A stretch of DNA of 64,000 nucleotides, taken from NCBI GenBank assembly GCA_036244855.1, contig BQKZ01000036.1, positions 154,795 to 218,794 of the forward strand, in the 5' to 3' direction. Below are positions 1 through 13,125 of the stretch, piece after piece; position 1 is the stretch's first letter, and each line of letters begins with the position of its first letter. The notes beneath the pieces were generated by a model. That model worked only from the letters and a program-made list of their open reading frames with translations, was not told the origin of the DNA and ran no database searches. A program made the translations under genes and the position numbers. Origin of the DNA: Temnopleurus reevesii (Eukaryota; Echinodermata; Echinoidea; Temnopleuroida; Temnopleuridae).

Positions 1-571
1 AAAATCAATAAATGGTTTTGTATATACTTTAGATACTTAGATTTTGAATTATGAATCAAGTTTCATAAGAAAAAAATCCCACCAAATCACACATATGGGA
101 CTGACCTGATTAATAAATAGACATTTAATGCAATAGCTATCTCATAGCTATTATAACTTTATCAGACAATCTGAATTTACACTGGGATCTAATTTTGTAT
201 ATAAATACATTTAAGAATAGTTAAGAATCAAAATTACTGCAACTTTGTAAGAAAACAAAATCAATTTTAAACTCACCGCTAGAACTTAGATCGCCGAGTG
301 GCAGGCACTTTCAACACTTTCATCGCAGCAGGATCACACACACACCTGGGCCCTGGTTATGTACAATTCTGGTTTGTGTGTGTATGTGTATTATGACAAG
401 CCGTGTGTGCGTATAGACATATGGGGTGATTAAGATTCCCGTAACAAATTGTTATGGGAATCTTAGTGCCGATCAGATTCCCATAACAAATTTGCGAGAC
501 TGCCCCATCTCTCGTGTAGAAAAGTAAGATGAATATGACAAGCAAGTAAGATTCCCGTAACATGTGCAATC

Positions 572-572
572 A

Positions 573-603
<31 letters not shown>

Positions 604-604
604 G

Positions 605-648
<44 letters not shown>
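572..648 (+). repeat. CT microsatellite
   Basis: (CT)n with a few interruptions (TTTCT, CTCG). Read on the other strand it creates RE-repeat frames. Confidence 0.95.
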
Positions 649-3600
649 CACACACTTTCTAACCTTCCTTTCTCGACTTTTGTTTCACTATTTCCAAACT
701 TAGGGGTGAGGGCATTGTTATGAACTTCTGACTCCATCACCAAAGTTGTTTTTCGAACGACTGTTTCGTCCTCTGGAAAAAAAGATGAGAGACCAATTGG
801 AAGAAAGAATCCGCAAAAGATGTGTTCTGCGTAAAAGGTGTTATATTTCCAACTATCATCCATGGGCTCTTGTAAAGTTGAATGCACTAATGATACCCAA
901 GGAATGAAAGTTATTGCCGAATATCACAGATAATAATATCTAAAGTGAATTAATTTGCTCTCGCCAAATAATCGGTCGTTTATAATTGTTCGGGATACCT
1001 CAGAAATTAACTAGCAGAGTTTAACGGGTGAGGTAAAGGATTATAATTATAATGAATACCTGAAAGCAGACAATGGACGGCAAATGATTTGCAAATCGTT
1101 TCACCTAACCTGACTGAACTTGACAGATATACCACATGACCGAGTACAGAAAAGGAAGATTTTAGCAATATAATGTCATGACGATATCACAGGGATTGTG
1201 GTCATCAAAGCTGTATGTTTAATGAATTATAAATTACCAGCCTTATCGACTGTCAGATTAACATTTTCCAATCTTCGACTTCATGAACTTGACACTTTGC
1301 CATGTATCTCGTGGTTTGCCACGTGATTTTCTGCGATGTCCCCAAATAAAACTGTGTGATACCCTCCATGTCACATTTATTGACATTAAATACATAAATA
1401 ATCCTAAAACCCCCCACGCAAAGATTATTGCAAATAACGGGACTCCGTTACCCCCGTGCCTTTGTTTGCGATAACAATAGAACCACTGATCTTCAGTTCA
1501 CGGACCGATCGTCGGAGATGAAGAGTCATCTATTATAAAAATGATGCTCCTACATTATTCTAGACTGCAAAAGAGCATCATTGTCGACTATTCCTTTCAT
1601 ATCTTTTGGAACTGAAAAGAAAGCTTATTGTCGCATTAATCTTCCAGTAATTATCAGACCACAATAATACAAAACTTCTGATCTCTGATTGCTCTCTTGA
1701 TGACAATACCCGACTGCTCAATCATAAAGCTTGCTTGCTGGAGCGTGTACGTGGTGAAGGGCGTTTCCATTTGTACAACCAAACTTCACAATTTTGAGTA
1801 AACATGTTTACTCACCCCAAATGGATCAAACCCATGCCTGATGCCTGTTTTTCACAACGTATTTGTCTTTTATTTTGCGAACTTTTTAAGTTGCAATATC
1901 GTTAAATTATCAAAGTTATGTTTTGGGAATGAAAATGGGTTAGGTCAAACTCACAAAAGTAAATTCATGTGTCAGAGTCAGATAATACAAAACGATTGTT
2001 CGTTTGATCTCGCTTATCTATTTTGTTCATCTATTCATTAGCCTCATGATTTATGGATTTCTTTAATTATTGTTTTATTCATGCATTATTTATCAATTCG
2101 TTTCAATTCTATTCGTCGCATATCCTGCAGAAACTGATGGGTTTGTTAATGGTTTTCAGATTTGCTTTCATTTTTTTTAATTAATGAAACAATTTCGGAT
2201 CATGTTTATAAACAAATGGACCATGGAACCAGAAATGGGCTATGTGGGGCTGTAAATACGTGCAATGAATACCATACTCTGTAAATGTTTAACCTCTCCA
2301 CTTTTCAAGACGTTTCGGTTTTTCGCCTCAGTAATATTTTTTTTTTATTAAAAAGTAGTGATATATAGTTTATGTTTATCAGGGGCCACAGAACCGGTGG
2401 GGATGCAACCAACCCCTTTTATCCGAAACTTCTTAGCCTATTAAAGTGTATGAAAATACATATCCACAGCCCCCTGTTCCACCATACCCCCCCCCCCCTC
2501 CCATCACCCCCCAATTTTCAATTAGTTCCACGGCCACTGTTTATTATGTTAAATTTCACTTTAAATCTGTAATACCATTTATGTATACACACATGATAAA
2601 CACAAGTACAGGCCTCCTCATCATTGCTGTGTTATACAGAACAAAAAACTGAATTAAACAAAAATAGGTTACACAATCTAAAGACATGATTGACGTTTAG
2701 AATGACGGGGAAAAAATTCATACCAGGGTATCATTTATAGGACTTTAAAAAATCTTATGCCCATTAATTCGTACCCATCTCCATGTTGACATGTCAACAT
2801 CTACGTAAACATCCATTTGAATATACATCCTAGAGCACAAACTGTTACCAAGCAAGGTTCAAATACACAAACTAAGTACTCTCATGGCAACCTATTTTTC
2901 CTGAACAATGTACAAAATTATCAGCACATAAAAATGATACGCTAAATCGGCTAATTATTGGCAGATATCCAAGTAAGTGGTGCAATGAGGCAGAAACTGA
3001 ATTATTTAAGGATGAAATGTAATTGATATCGCATTGATAATCTTATTTATGATGCAAAATTAAGGTTGTCACCCTCCATCGCCCCCCCCCCCCCCAATCG
3101 CACACCATCATTTTTCTCAACCCGATCACCATTCGCATCGCCCACTCTCTCAGCGTACAGTAATAAAAAAAAAAATAAAACATTTGAAGATATAAATTTC
3201 ATTCGGGGGTGTGCGAGGCTCGTGCCAAAATGGTATTAAGAATCATCGATGGAGGGGTCAGAGTATGAAGATACAATTCGGCGAAAAATCAGTAATATGA
3301 TCTTTTACCATGGTAACACAAGCCGTGCACAAAGCCACAAATGTTAGCATTAATCATGCCTCTTTTTTTCACCAGTTGGAAAACCCCAATGATGACATTG
3401 ATAGTTGCTTTGTTTTTATTTCAATTATCATTCACATGATTGTAACGGTAAAAAGAATCGTTCATTTAAGTACGAAAATCACAAACAATGTCGACACTCT
3501 TGATTGTTTTTGGAATGTATCTAGAATAAACACGATATAAACTATTTCCTAAAAGTTAACTAGAACTCAGACAATAGATCCGTACACCGTGTATTGAAAT

Positions 3601-4181
3601 GTGCGGACACAACAATGACAAGCCGGTACCGAATTCAATATCATTACAAAGGAGCATTGAAATTGCGTTCGACTTAACTTTTCGAAAATACTTTATATCG
3701 TGTTAATATAAAATCATGAAATCGACAATCAGCAGTTCAATGCCAATATCCCACCTAACCTATCCAAAATTAATGGTTACAAATAAAAAAAATCTTACTG
3801 TCAACTTTTTGTCGAAATTAAAAAAAAAATGCATAAGCGATGTTCACCCCGATAGAGATCATTGTAACAGCTCTCTACATCGTAATAGCAACTTCCAACA
3901 GAGACATCAGGAGGAATAACATAACACCACAAGCAGCACCATTGTAACAAAAACAACACAAAAATGCCAACACTCACACCACCACACCAAATGACTATGA
4001 ACATTACCACCAACATAGTCGTGGCAACCGTTTCCACTAATTCACCGACAGCATCAATGCCTCCACATTCGCAATAACCATTAGCAACAGCATCATCACC
4101 AATACCCAACATCATCAAATACATTACCAGCAATAAAAAAAAAAAAAGCTATCAATCATCTATACCACCATCGTTGCCACA

Positions 4182-4275
4182 ATGATCACAACACCATCGC
4201 CAAAACCATTATCATTCCCACCACCACCATTATCAACACCATCACCACAACCACTATCATCACCACCACCACAAC

Positions 4276-4310
<35 letters not shown>

Positions 4311-4580
4311 ACAACAACAACACCATCACCACAACCACTGTCATCACCACCACCACCATCATCATCATCATCAACAACAACAACACTATCACCACAACCA
4401 CTATCTGACTATAATCACTTCCACCACCACCACCACCATCATCATCAACACCATCGCTACAACCACTATCATCACCACCACCACCAACATTATCATCATT
4501 ATCAACACCATCACCACAACCACTATCATCACCACCACCACAATCATCATCACCAACCCTATAACCACCAAATTTCGCTC
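4182..4580 (+). repeat. CAC/CAT/CAA trinucleotide-type low-complexity array
   Basis: Dense mix of CCA, TCA and ACA triplets with a larger irregular repeat (CACCATCACCACAACCACTA). Gives open frames on both strands rich in Pro/Ser or Asp/Gly; not a gene. Confidence 0.9.
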
Positions 4581-4679
4581 TCACTAAGCATCATGGGATT
4601 GGTTCTATATTTAGCATGAACCGTGCTTTTACCAGGGAAATGGGATTTATCCCTATATACTATTTTCTTACCATAACCA

Positions 4680-4970
4680 TTACCACAGCCACCTTCACCA
4701 CCGTCTTCATCATCACCATCACCATTGCCATCATAATCATCATCGTTTTTTACGATACCACCAACAACATCGCCACCAACGTCGCGTCGTTACGACGACG
4801 ACGACCATCACCACCACTACCACCACCATCTCCATGCCCGATACCACTATCACAACCACTATCACTACCACAAGCACTACCAGGCTATCGCTACCACTAC
4901 CACTACCTCTACCACTACCACTACCACCACTACCACCACCACCACCACCACCACTTTTTATTCTCGATCT
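4680..4970 (+). repeat. Second CAC/TAC-type low-complexity array
   Basis: Continuation of the same class, with ACCACTACCACCACC-like triplets most regular at 4895-4955. Confidence 0.85.
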
Positions 4971-6954
4971 TCCTCAGAGCCATCATCATCGTGACCTTCT
5001 TGGATCAGCCCTATATTCACTATGCCTATTCTTAGATGTTGCTACCAATAACGATTTATATGCTTACAACAATGAATTCAACATTTCGATGAGATATCCG
5101 TCAATAAGTGGCTTAATTCGTTCTACCCGAAGTGACAAGATCCCTCGATCCCAATTATCACCCCTCCCCCTCTCTGAGCCCATCAAGCGATGTGGCACGC
5201 GATGCCTAGCCAGGTGAAACAAGACCCAAATTACTACTCATAATCATAATGAGAAAACGAGCTGTTTAGGGGTGAAAATAATGGGTTTGATAGTCACAAT
5301 CAAGTTAAGTTATCTCTTTAAAGCCTATATACAGTTCAATCAAACGCTGCCAGGTCTTTACTCGATTTCCATGTGTTCCTCGTGCCGATCTGATGAGATA
5401 ATAGTCAAACAAAATCAAATTTGCTGTACTTTTCCACAACGAAATAGTGAATTTAAAAGATCAGATCTCACAAAGTGACTTTTGTTGACCAAGAAACAGT
5501 TCTCTGACAATAATATTAATGGTATATGAATGAAGCATACGTAATGTCATTATGAATAACTCGTATAATGATCATTGTTACCCCTATGACCCGACCCAAT
5601 TAAAGGCCAGAGTATAAAACAGTCCCTGAGATTGGTTTTGTTGCCAAATAAATAGCTGTCAATTATGACGAAAACAGAATATTCTCGATGAACATTCAAG
5701 AAGCAAAGTAGATCACCAAATATAGCCAGTGAGTGACAATCTGACTCGAAGAGAACTTTACCGATATTGCGCAACGTTGGTGTATAATGGCGTCATATTT
5801 ATACCTCATTGTTAAAAAGACTTCGGGTATTTTGGGGTAAACATCGACGATTAACATAACGCCAGGAAAATCGGTGTTCCAGTTCACGTGATCCTTGCAC
5901 AGAGCTGCTGAATTTGTAAATAAGATTGTATCGCTCGTAGGCTGCAGATGAAAAAAACAACAACAAACAAACTAATGTAAAATCTAACAAAGCTGTCATA
6001 AAATAGAAATATTGAGTTGTTTTCTTTCAGGAATCATAAGTTGAGGGTGGTATAGATACATTGTGTGAATTGAAAATATGTATTGAGGTAGATGGCTTAT
6101 CGTTTTGTTTTGATTTTGTTGTGTTTGGGTCAAAGCGAAGATTCCCCTCGATGCCTCGTGTTTATGACACGTATCTTTCATCAGAGGGTGAAGTGCAGCT
6201 AACCTTTAGGTTCTATAGTTAAGCATACCCCCTCCCCCTCATCCTCGGCTACTATATATAATCATGAAAATATAATTATCTAAAAGAATAAAAAGCTGAA
6301 AACCATGGTTAATATTTTCCACACATGTCACCTTTAATCGACAGGTCCAGAAAACATAATCAGACCTGCAGACGGTCACAGATGTTGTTTTCGTTCAATG
6401 TGGAGCCTTGATGACTGATTTCGCGCGCTTTTTCACTTAGTCATTCCCGCCAAAACTAGCCTCCTACTCACAGACACACGTGACAATGTAATCAAGTACA
6501 TTATGATCATGATGATTTTGTGATTATTGACATTCCCACAGAGATAAGCTTATAATGTACATTTGATCGCAAACACTTGGTTATCACCGAAAATAGGACG
6601 TATCCAAAAGGTTTCTGAACTAAACGAAATGAAAAAAAAAATTGAACAAAATGCGTGGATTCCTTTTTTTCTTTCGTATTATATGTTGACATCCTGAGTA
6701 GAAATCAAAGTCATGTTTGCAAGATAATTATCATTATTTTCTCCGGTGTGACGCTAATTTTTTCCGCGTTATTTTTAGGTTACCATCTTATAAATGGTTC
6801 ATTTTTAAGTTTTTTTTAATTCAATAGTATCTTAAATTTTGTTTCATAGCCACTCAGTTGTGAATCAATCAGATGTTCTCGATATCTTATAAATCAGTAA
6901 TAAATCTAGCAATCAATGTATGGTAAATCAACCAAAAGACAAATCGATTCCGGC

Positions 6955-7705
6955 ACCATTCAATCAATCGATTCCATAACCAATCAGGATATCAATCAAA
7001 CCCAGCACATTTCAATCAATCAGCCAATTATTCACCACAATTCAATCAATAAACAAATCATATCCAGAGCAATTCAATCAACCAATCATTCAGCAGAATT
7101 CAATCAATCCACCAATCATTCACCACAATTCAATCAATCAACCAATCATTTTTAACCCAATTCAATCAATCAGCCAATCATTCAGCACAATTCAATCAAC
7201 CAACCTATTATTTCCATCACAATTCAATCAATCAACCAATAATTCAGCAGAATTCAATCAATCAACCAATCATTCAGCAGAATTCAATCAATCATCCAGC
7301 CATTCATCACAATTCAATCAATCAACCAATCATTCATCACAATTCATTCAATCAACCAATCATTTCCAACCCAATTCAATCAATCAACCAATCATTCATC
7401 ACAATTCAATCAATCAACCAATCATTTTCAACCCAATTCAATCAATCAACCAATCATTTAGCAGAATTCAATCAATGAACCAATCATTCAGCAGAATTCA
7501 ATCAATCAACCAATCATTCAGCAGAATTCAATCAATGAACCAATCATTCAGCAGAATTCAATCAATCAACCAATCATTCAGCAGAATTCAATCAATCAAC
7601 CAATCATTCATCACAATTCAATTAATCAACCAATCATTCATCACAATTCCATCAATCAACCAATCATTTCCAACACATTTCAATCAATCAACCAATCATT
7701 TCAAC
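6955..7705 (+). repeat. 30-bp minisatellite, about 25 copies
   Basis: Unit close to ATTCAGCAGAATTCAATCAA + TCAACCAATC. Left copies are diverged; copies at 7450-7650 are nearly identical. Because 30 is a multiple of three, a repetitive open frame (period-10 peptide FSRIQSINQS) arises; no start context or splice sites support coding. Confidence 0.9.
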
Positions 7706-7739
7706 CAAATTATGAGACATGATCATAAATCACAATGAA

Positions 7740-10700
7740 ATCTAATTTAGGTTTGATGATTTTTATTATTTCGTGTCATTTTCACAAAAGCATCATTTTG
7801 TTATTTTTTCTTCAAATTTTTCAGCTTTATTTCATTATTTACAGAGACAAAAACACATAATCATTAGCATAGTTTAATATCTACATACATCTCTTCAAGT
7901 AACAAATCAAAGTGAATACTACAGAGTATTCTGTCAGATCAAGTTTAGAAGCGTTGTACTCCTTTGTCAGAGTATCATAAGGTTTCATTCAAGACAAACC
8001 TGCGTCATTTAAACAAAGAAAAGAGGAAAATCTTACGATCATGACGTTTAGGAAAGTGAAAACAGAAACTCTTAATAATACACTGTGCTGATGAAATACA
8101 GGGCGCCAAACAAACTGATCCATGATCCTTAACATACTAGCGGTGGAAACCCCCTAATAAATAACATTGCACTTTTATCCAGATAAATCTTACACGAGGT
8201 AAGTCTTTGCACCATTTAAATATCTTGACTCTAAAGAAACCACCTTTGTAGAGTTAAGTTTCGATTCTGTTAAGTAATAATACTTTAAACCTAGCTGACA
8301 AGCACATCTTGTATTTTCATCTGTCCCTTCACATTTTCAGAAGTTAAAACCAAAGCTATTCCCACCACACATCTTCGAAGAATGCCCCGTTTCATATTAG
8401 AATCTTTGTTGTATTGTATGCATAACTATTTACAATGTGAAGTAAATTCTTAAAACATCTACAATTACTCATTTTAAGCTTAAAAATAACATGGAAATGA
8501 GCATTATTAAACTTACATTTGTGGGACTTACAAATCTTTCTTGTACCAAAAGGAATTCATATCCCAAAGCATGTGTTCTGCTTAACCATAACTAAATTCT
8601 CAGAAAGACAATGGTGCAAATAAAAATTCAACAGCTCATGAATTTTAAAATTGTAAGTTGATGAAAATGTTGATTATATTCTCATAAATTGGTAAAGATA
8701 GTGCATGTAAAGTGGAACACACATTGCAGCATTCAATGTGACAGACATAGATTCACACACGAGCACAAGATCATGGACCCTCTTGCATGTACCAACATTA
8801 ACGCATTTAAATGTATCAATTCATAGTCAGGCGGGTACTCATGTCAAAGAATGATTCATGATCTTGGGCCTTTCTGTGAATCTAAGTACAAAAGGTGTGA
8901 ATTATTGTATATAAAGTTGATTGATAGTTCCTAGCAGCATACAGGCTCACAATACAGGACTCAAATCATAACAGATTAGTGTTTCATGTTTCGTCAGTAA
9001 AAAAAGGTTTTGTGAAGTTGCAAATACTGCAGCATCTATCCCAATGCAAAATGGATGACATGTTTATAATACTCTGAATGATATGATGAACAGCATTTAT
9101 TCAACAACGTTGCTTGACACACTCTTGGCTGAAATAGTCACAGCTGATGGAATTCTAAATTCTCAAGACAAATATAACGCTAAATTTCAGGAGTTTGCAG
9201 CAAAAAGTCAAAGCTTATATGCTTGATCACTAAGTACATTCGTGAAAAAGGACAAAAAATTATCTCAGCTGTAATACAAATCAGCCATTTTTCCATATGA
9301 TGTTATCAAATCAAAGTATTTTGACAATTATAGCATGGATTACCATTATATTAAGCGCTGAGACTGAACGACTGAATGTTGGTAACAATGAATACATTGC
9401 TCTTATATTAGTATGCTGGAAATTTCAGATATTATTTTTTATAAGGATAAGGTGACATTCTTTTTAAAAAAGCAATCAAGGATAAATCAATAGTACTTCA
9501 TTTTTTCCATTAATATCATGTTTCATGTAGTAGTACTATTGATTTGAATATTAAACTCACTAGAATAGTACCCACTGAATCTAGTAAGCAGATTGGCAAT
9601 TCAAGACTAATGCAATTCTCTGAATGAAATGCTGAAATTATAATCCATAATAAGTATTTTTTTCAATAAGACAGAAAGATTGGAGCACATCCATGTAAAC
9701 CATATTGTGATTTGACCACATTGCTATCAAACCTGAGGTTCATTGCTATATGATACTCAATCATATCATCTACCTCATTTTGTTAAGTGTTAGAGATCAC
9801 ATGTATTTTGTATCACTTATTGATAATATTGTTGAATATCAAAATAAAATTTCATCTAAATTTCCCCCTGGATATTGAATTCATTCATGCCTTTGGAGGT
9901 CTACATATATTGAAATAAATGTTTATCTTTTCATTTTGGATTAATCTTCATAAATAATTTTGATCTCATTAATGTTAAATCAAAATATACAAACTTTTAA
10001 AAAGTTTTTCATTTTTATCTTAGTAGCTTTCTTTAAATATTCTCTGCTTTGTAAACATATTGAACAATCAATGTAATTTATTACTACATCATCATCATTT
10101 AGAAAAGAAAAATTTGCATTCCTTTGAATAGAATACACATCTTTACACAATTAAGTTGTAATGACTATTTAAAGAGAAAGTAGCCGCAATGAAAGAAACA
10201 TGCCTGAAATATCTTGACAAAAAAGAAAACATTATACTTCGAATCATGTATCTACAGATGAAAAGAAAATGATTATTACAATTCATAAAAGCCTGCTTTT
10301 TGTAGATTATTCATCATCTTTTTTTCATTCAAAAAAACAAGGCAGCATTCTCAGGAACATACAAAGATTCCAAAGGACACTTGAAGAAATGAAGCAAATA
10401 AAAAATAAAAGGAAAAACACAACCCCAAATATTCTTGGATATCCATAATATAAAATGGGAAGAAAGAAACCACCTATGAAACTGCTCTGCTTTGGCTCTT
10501 GAATAACAACAAAAAACTTTGGTTCTCACTGTTTGTCTGTGCTCCAGATTGGATGCTACATCCATACATGTATAACATACAAGTACCACTCATATTCTCG
10601 CAAGGGACATTGTATATAGCAAACTTCACACAGGCACAGAGAGTAATTTGACTTGCATTCATGGAAATTAAAAAAAAAACAGCTTAGCATATTTGAAAGC

Positions 10701-12981
10701 AAAGAATCAGATATTATGACTTTTGAGACTAGATTGATGTTTGATTTTATCAATAGTATAAATGCAAACAAAAGGCAAATGCTTGTCTTTTTATCAAATC
10801 ATTTGGTTTCCTATTTTCAAACTCTATGAGCTACATTGATGGATGTGACGGCGTAAGACATGGTCCTGAAACTATGCACTCTGAAAATAAAATTTATCAT
10901 ATTCCAAAGTACATACTATTGCAAGTCCTATGGAAACAATGAGCAATTAGTTTGGTTGTGACTTAAGGTCAGACTAAATATAAGTGCTTAATAATGAAGA
11001 TAATAAGGTCTAATTAAGTATGTCAAACTGATTGTTAATGGAATGTTGTTTTTTTCTTCAGAAAGATTGCAATTAATGGATATCAGTATTATGCTGGTCT
11101 AAGGGACACTATCCTTGTCGTTATACAATCACTATGGTAACCTGACAAATACACACTTTATCTTGTTTAAAACATGTAAACACACACTTTTAGCACCATC
11201 TTCTCTTTACCTCAATAAAAAATTGCAAGATCTCATGGCATTTTGCACGATACTGAACAGAATCTTATTTTAAATTTCAAAATAATGAGTATTTGTAAGA
11301 AGTGAGGGAATCTCACAATCCATATGTTCAATCAAGTTACACTGGAAAACGTGCAGAGTCTATCTATTATTTCACACATTGATTCTTATTGCAAGAGTGG
11401 AATTAAGTATTTATATGGCAAGTATATGTAAAATATGAAAGTAAAAATAAAACTTTCTGTAGACACATATTCATTGTCAGAAAAGTCACTAAAAATCATA
11501 CTTTTCTCAAAAACAAATGTAGAGCAGCATTTTCTCTTCAGTTAATCAAAGAAAATATACAAATCAAATCAATATTTTGGCAAAAAAAAAAAGATTAATA
11601 TGTTGTTATAATGTTTTTGATTGAACTATCATCCCAAACTAAATTCAGAATATTATACATGACTGTAATCTATAAAAATGGAGGGATTTCATCACAGAGA
11701 AAATTATTTTTAAAAAACCTAAAATGCTATTTGAAAATGACCCAAGAAATAATAGTTGTGTTTTTATAATTAAGCCAATAATTTCTTTTCAAATCAAGAT
11801 AAAATTGGCAAAATTGTTATTTGTTTCATAGTCTCAGTAAAGATGAAAGGGCTACAGTGAAAACTTAGTTTTTAAAAGAATTTTGTTTCTCAAATGTCAA
11901 GAGAAATAATACATAAATATTGTGACTACCCATCTCAATATTTTTCACACAGTATTGCAACACTACCATTTATCAATAAGAGTTGTGTAATTAATCAATC
12001 AAATGGGAAAACCAGGGTTGTGAGATTTCAAGGAGCCATGTTTCCCTTTTCTGCCAATATAATTTGTGAGAAGTTAAGAAATTCATTTCATCGGTTTCAT
12101 TAATCTTGTCTTATCCTGAGTTCAATTCTTGACAACATCTAAAACAAAAAAGCATCCTTTCAATCAAGCACTCTATTGATGTCTGCGCATCAATAACAAT
12201 TAGCAATGGAAGACTTTTTACTTCATTGGTTCATTTCTACCATCAAGAATCTTCTAAATCAAGCCACAAGATTTCTTCCCAAATAAATGTATTCATTACT
12301 CCACATCTCTGCTCTGATAAATTCATGCTTCCCTCTCCATTCAAAAAGTGAAGTTCGCAGCGAGGTGCAGAGTTTTTAAAGATGAAAAATAAGTAGAGCA
12401 AATTGTGCAGAGCTAATAGCGATTGTTCATGTGAAATTGTTTGTTTCTTCTTTAAAGCATACGGCTCCATCTGCTGAAAAATACAAGGACCACACGCAGT
12501 CTCCAACCAGTCGTGAGATGAATCTCTTTTCACATGACAGCTCTGTATAATCCTCCACGTTGCTCCCATTCTATCCCCTTCCATCATCTTCAAGAAGGAA
12601 ACTTCACATTGATTTTGAGAGATGGAGTTCTTTCAAAATGGCAAACTCCAAACTCTGTTCTTTGTCCTGATACATCAATTGCAAAATATTCATTGCGTGA
12701 CTCGGCAGTTGTTTCGCAATTTAGAAAAGTTTGACGAAAGCAAGAAAAAAAAGCGAGTTCACGAATCACACTTCAAGACGGCATTGCCTCGCACACACGG
12801 ATCCACAGGAATGACGGCTTTGTGTCAAGAGCAAAAAATAAAGAGAAAGGGCAAAAATTGAGTGTCTTGGTTGGTACGAAAATGGCACAAATGCTCAGTA
12901 TTCCTCTTTCTCTCTTTAATTTTGTCTCTAGTTCTTTCCATTTTCTGTCCCTTCAATAAATGAAATGTCTGGCACTTTAAT
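7740..12981 (-). other. AT-rich stretch, probable 3' UTR and flank of the BIM-like gene
   Basis: No supportable coding exon on either strand. The sequence is strongly AT-rich and free of obvious repeats from about 7.9 to 12.9 kb, unlike the repeat-laden flanks. It lies directly downstream of the stop codon of the minus-strand gene. AATAAA occurs on the minus strand at 10077-10082, and another near 7824-7829. A long 3' UTR ending at either is plausible, but the transcript end cannot be fixed without cDNA. Confidence 0.35.
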
Positions 12982-13125
12982 TTATACCAAACTACCGTCC
13001 CTGACGTCCCTGACGTTTGAAGAGGTACGGGTGGGAGATGTCTCAGAGATGGGTGAATTCACAGACCAGCTATCAAGCAATCGTCGTATCAGTGATCGTC
13101 TGTTTGGGGCATTCCTCTTCAGACT
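12982..13125 (-). CDS. BCL2L11-like: BIM-like gene, terminal coding exon
   Basis: Acceptor gtctttatattacag|AGTCTG at 13126/13125, then 47 codons and TAA at 12984-12982. It is in phase 0, exactly as the BH3 exon requires. The encoded tail begins SLKRNAPNRRSLIRRLLDSW and ends Ser/Thr-rich (SPISETSPTRTSS...GSLV). Vertebrate BIM ends in a hydrophobic membrane-targeting segment; here only a short basic amphipathic stretch (NRRSLIRRLLDSW) is seen, so membrane binding would have to be peripheral. Candidate poly(A) signals on this strand are ATTAAA at 12915-12920 (only about 60 nt past the stop) and AATAAA at 10077-10082. A less likely alternative is that this is one of several alternative last exons. 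Confidence 0.8.
   Translation of the reverse strand, partial: SLKRNAPNRRSLIRRLLDSWSVNSPISETSPTRTSSNVRDVRDGSLV

Larger units (their letters stand above)
1..6940. other. Left flank without a supported gene
   Basis: AT-rich sequence with a CT microsatellite (572-648), C-runs (about 2488 and 3083) and CAC/CAT/CAA-type repeats (4.18-4.97 kb). Open frames here are either repeat-driven or short and lack splice support. Confidence 0.5.

Noticed and set aside
4182..4619. 145-codon open frame rich in Pro/Ser/His
   Set aside because: Produced by the CAC/CAT/CAA array; both strands are open, with no splice or start support.
6916..7738. Repeat-peptide frames and a CRISPR-like look
   Set aside because: The 30-bp units are contiguous with no unique spacers, and the genome is eukaryotic; it is a minisatellite.
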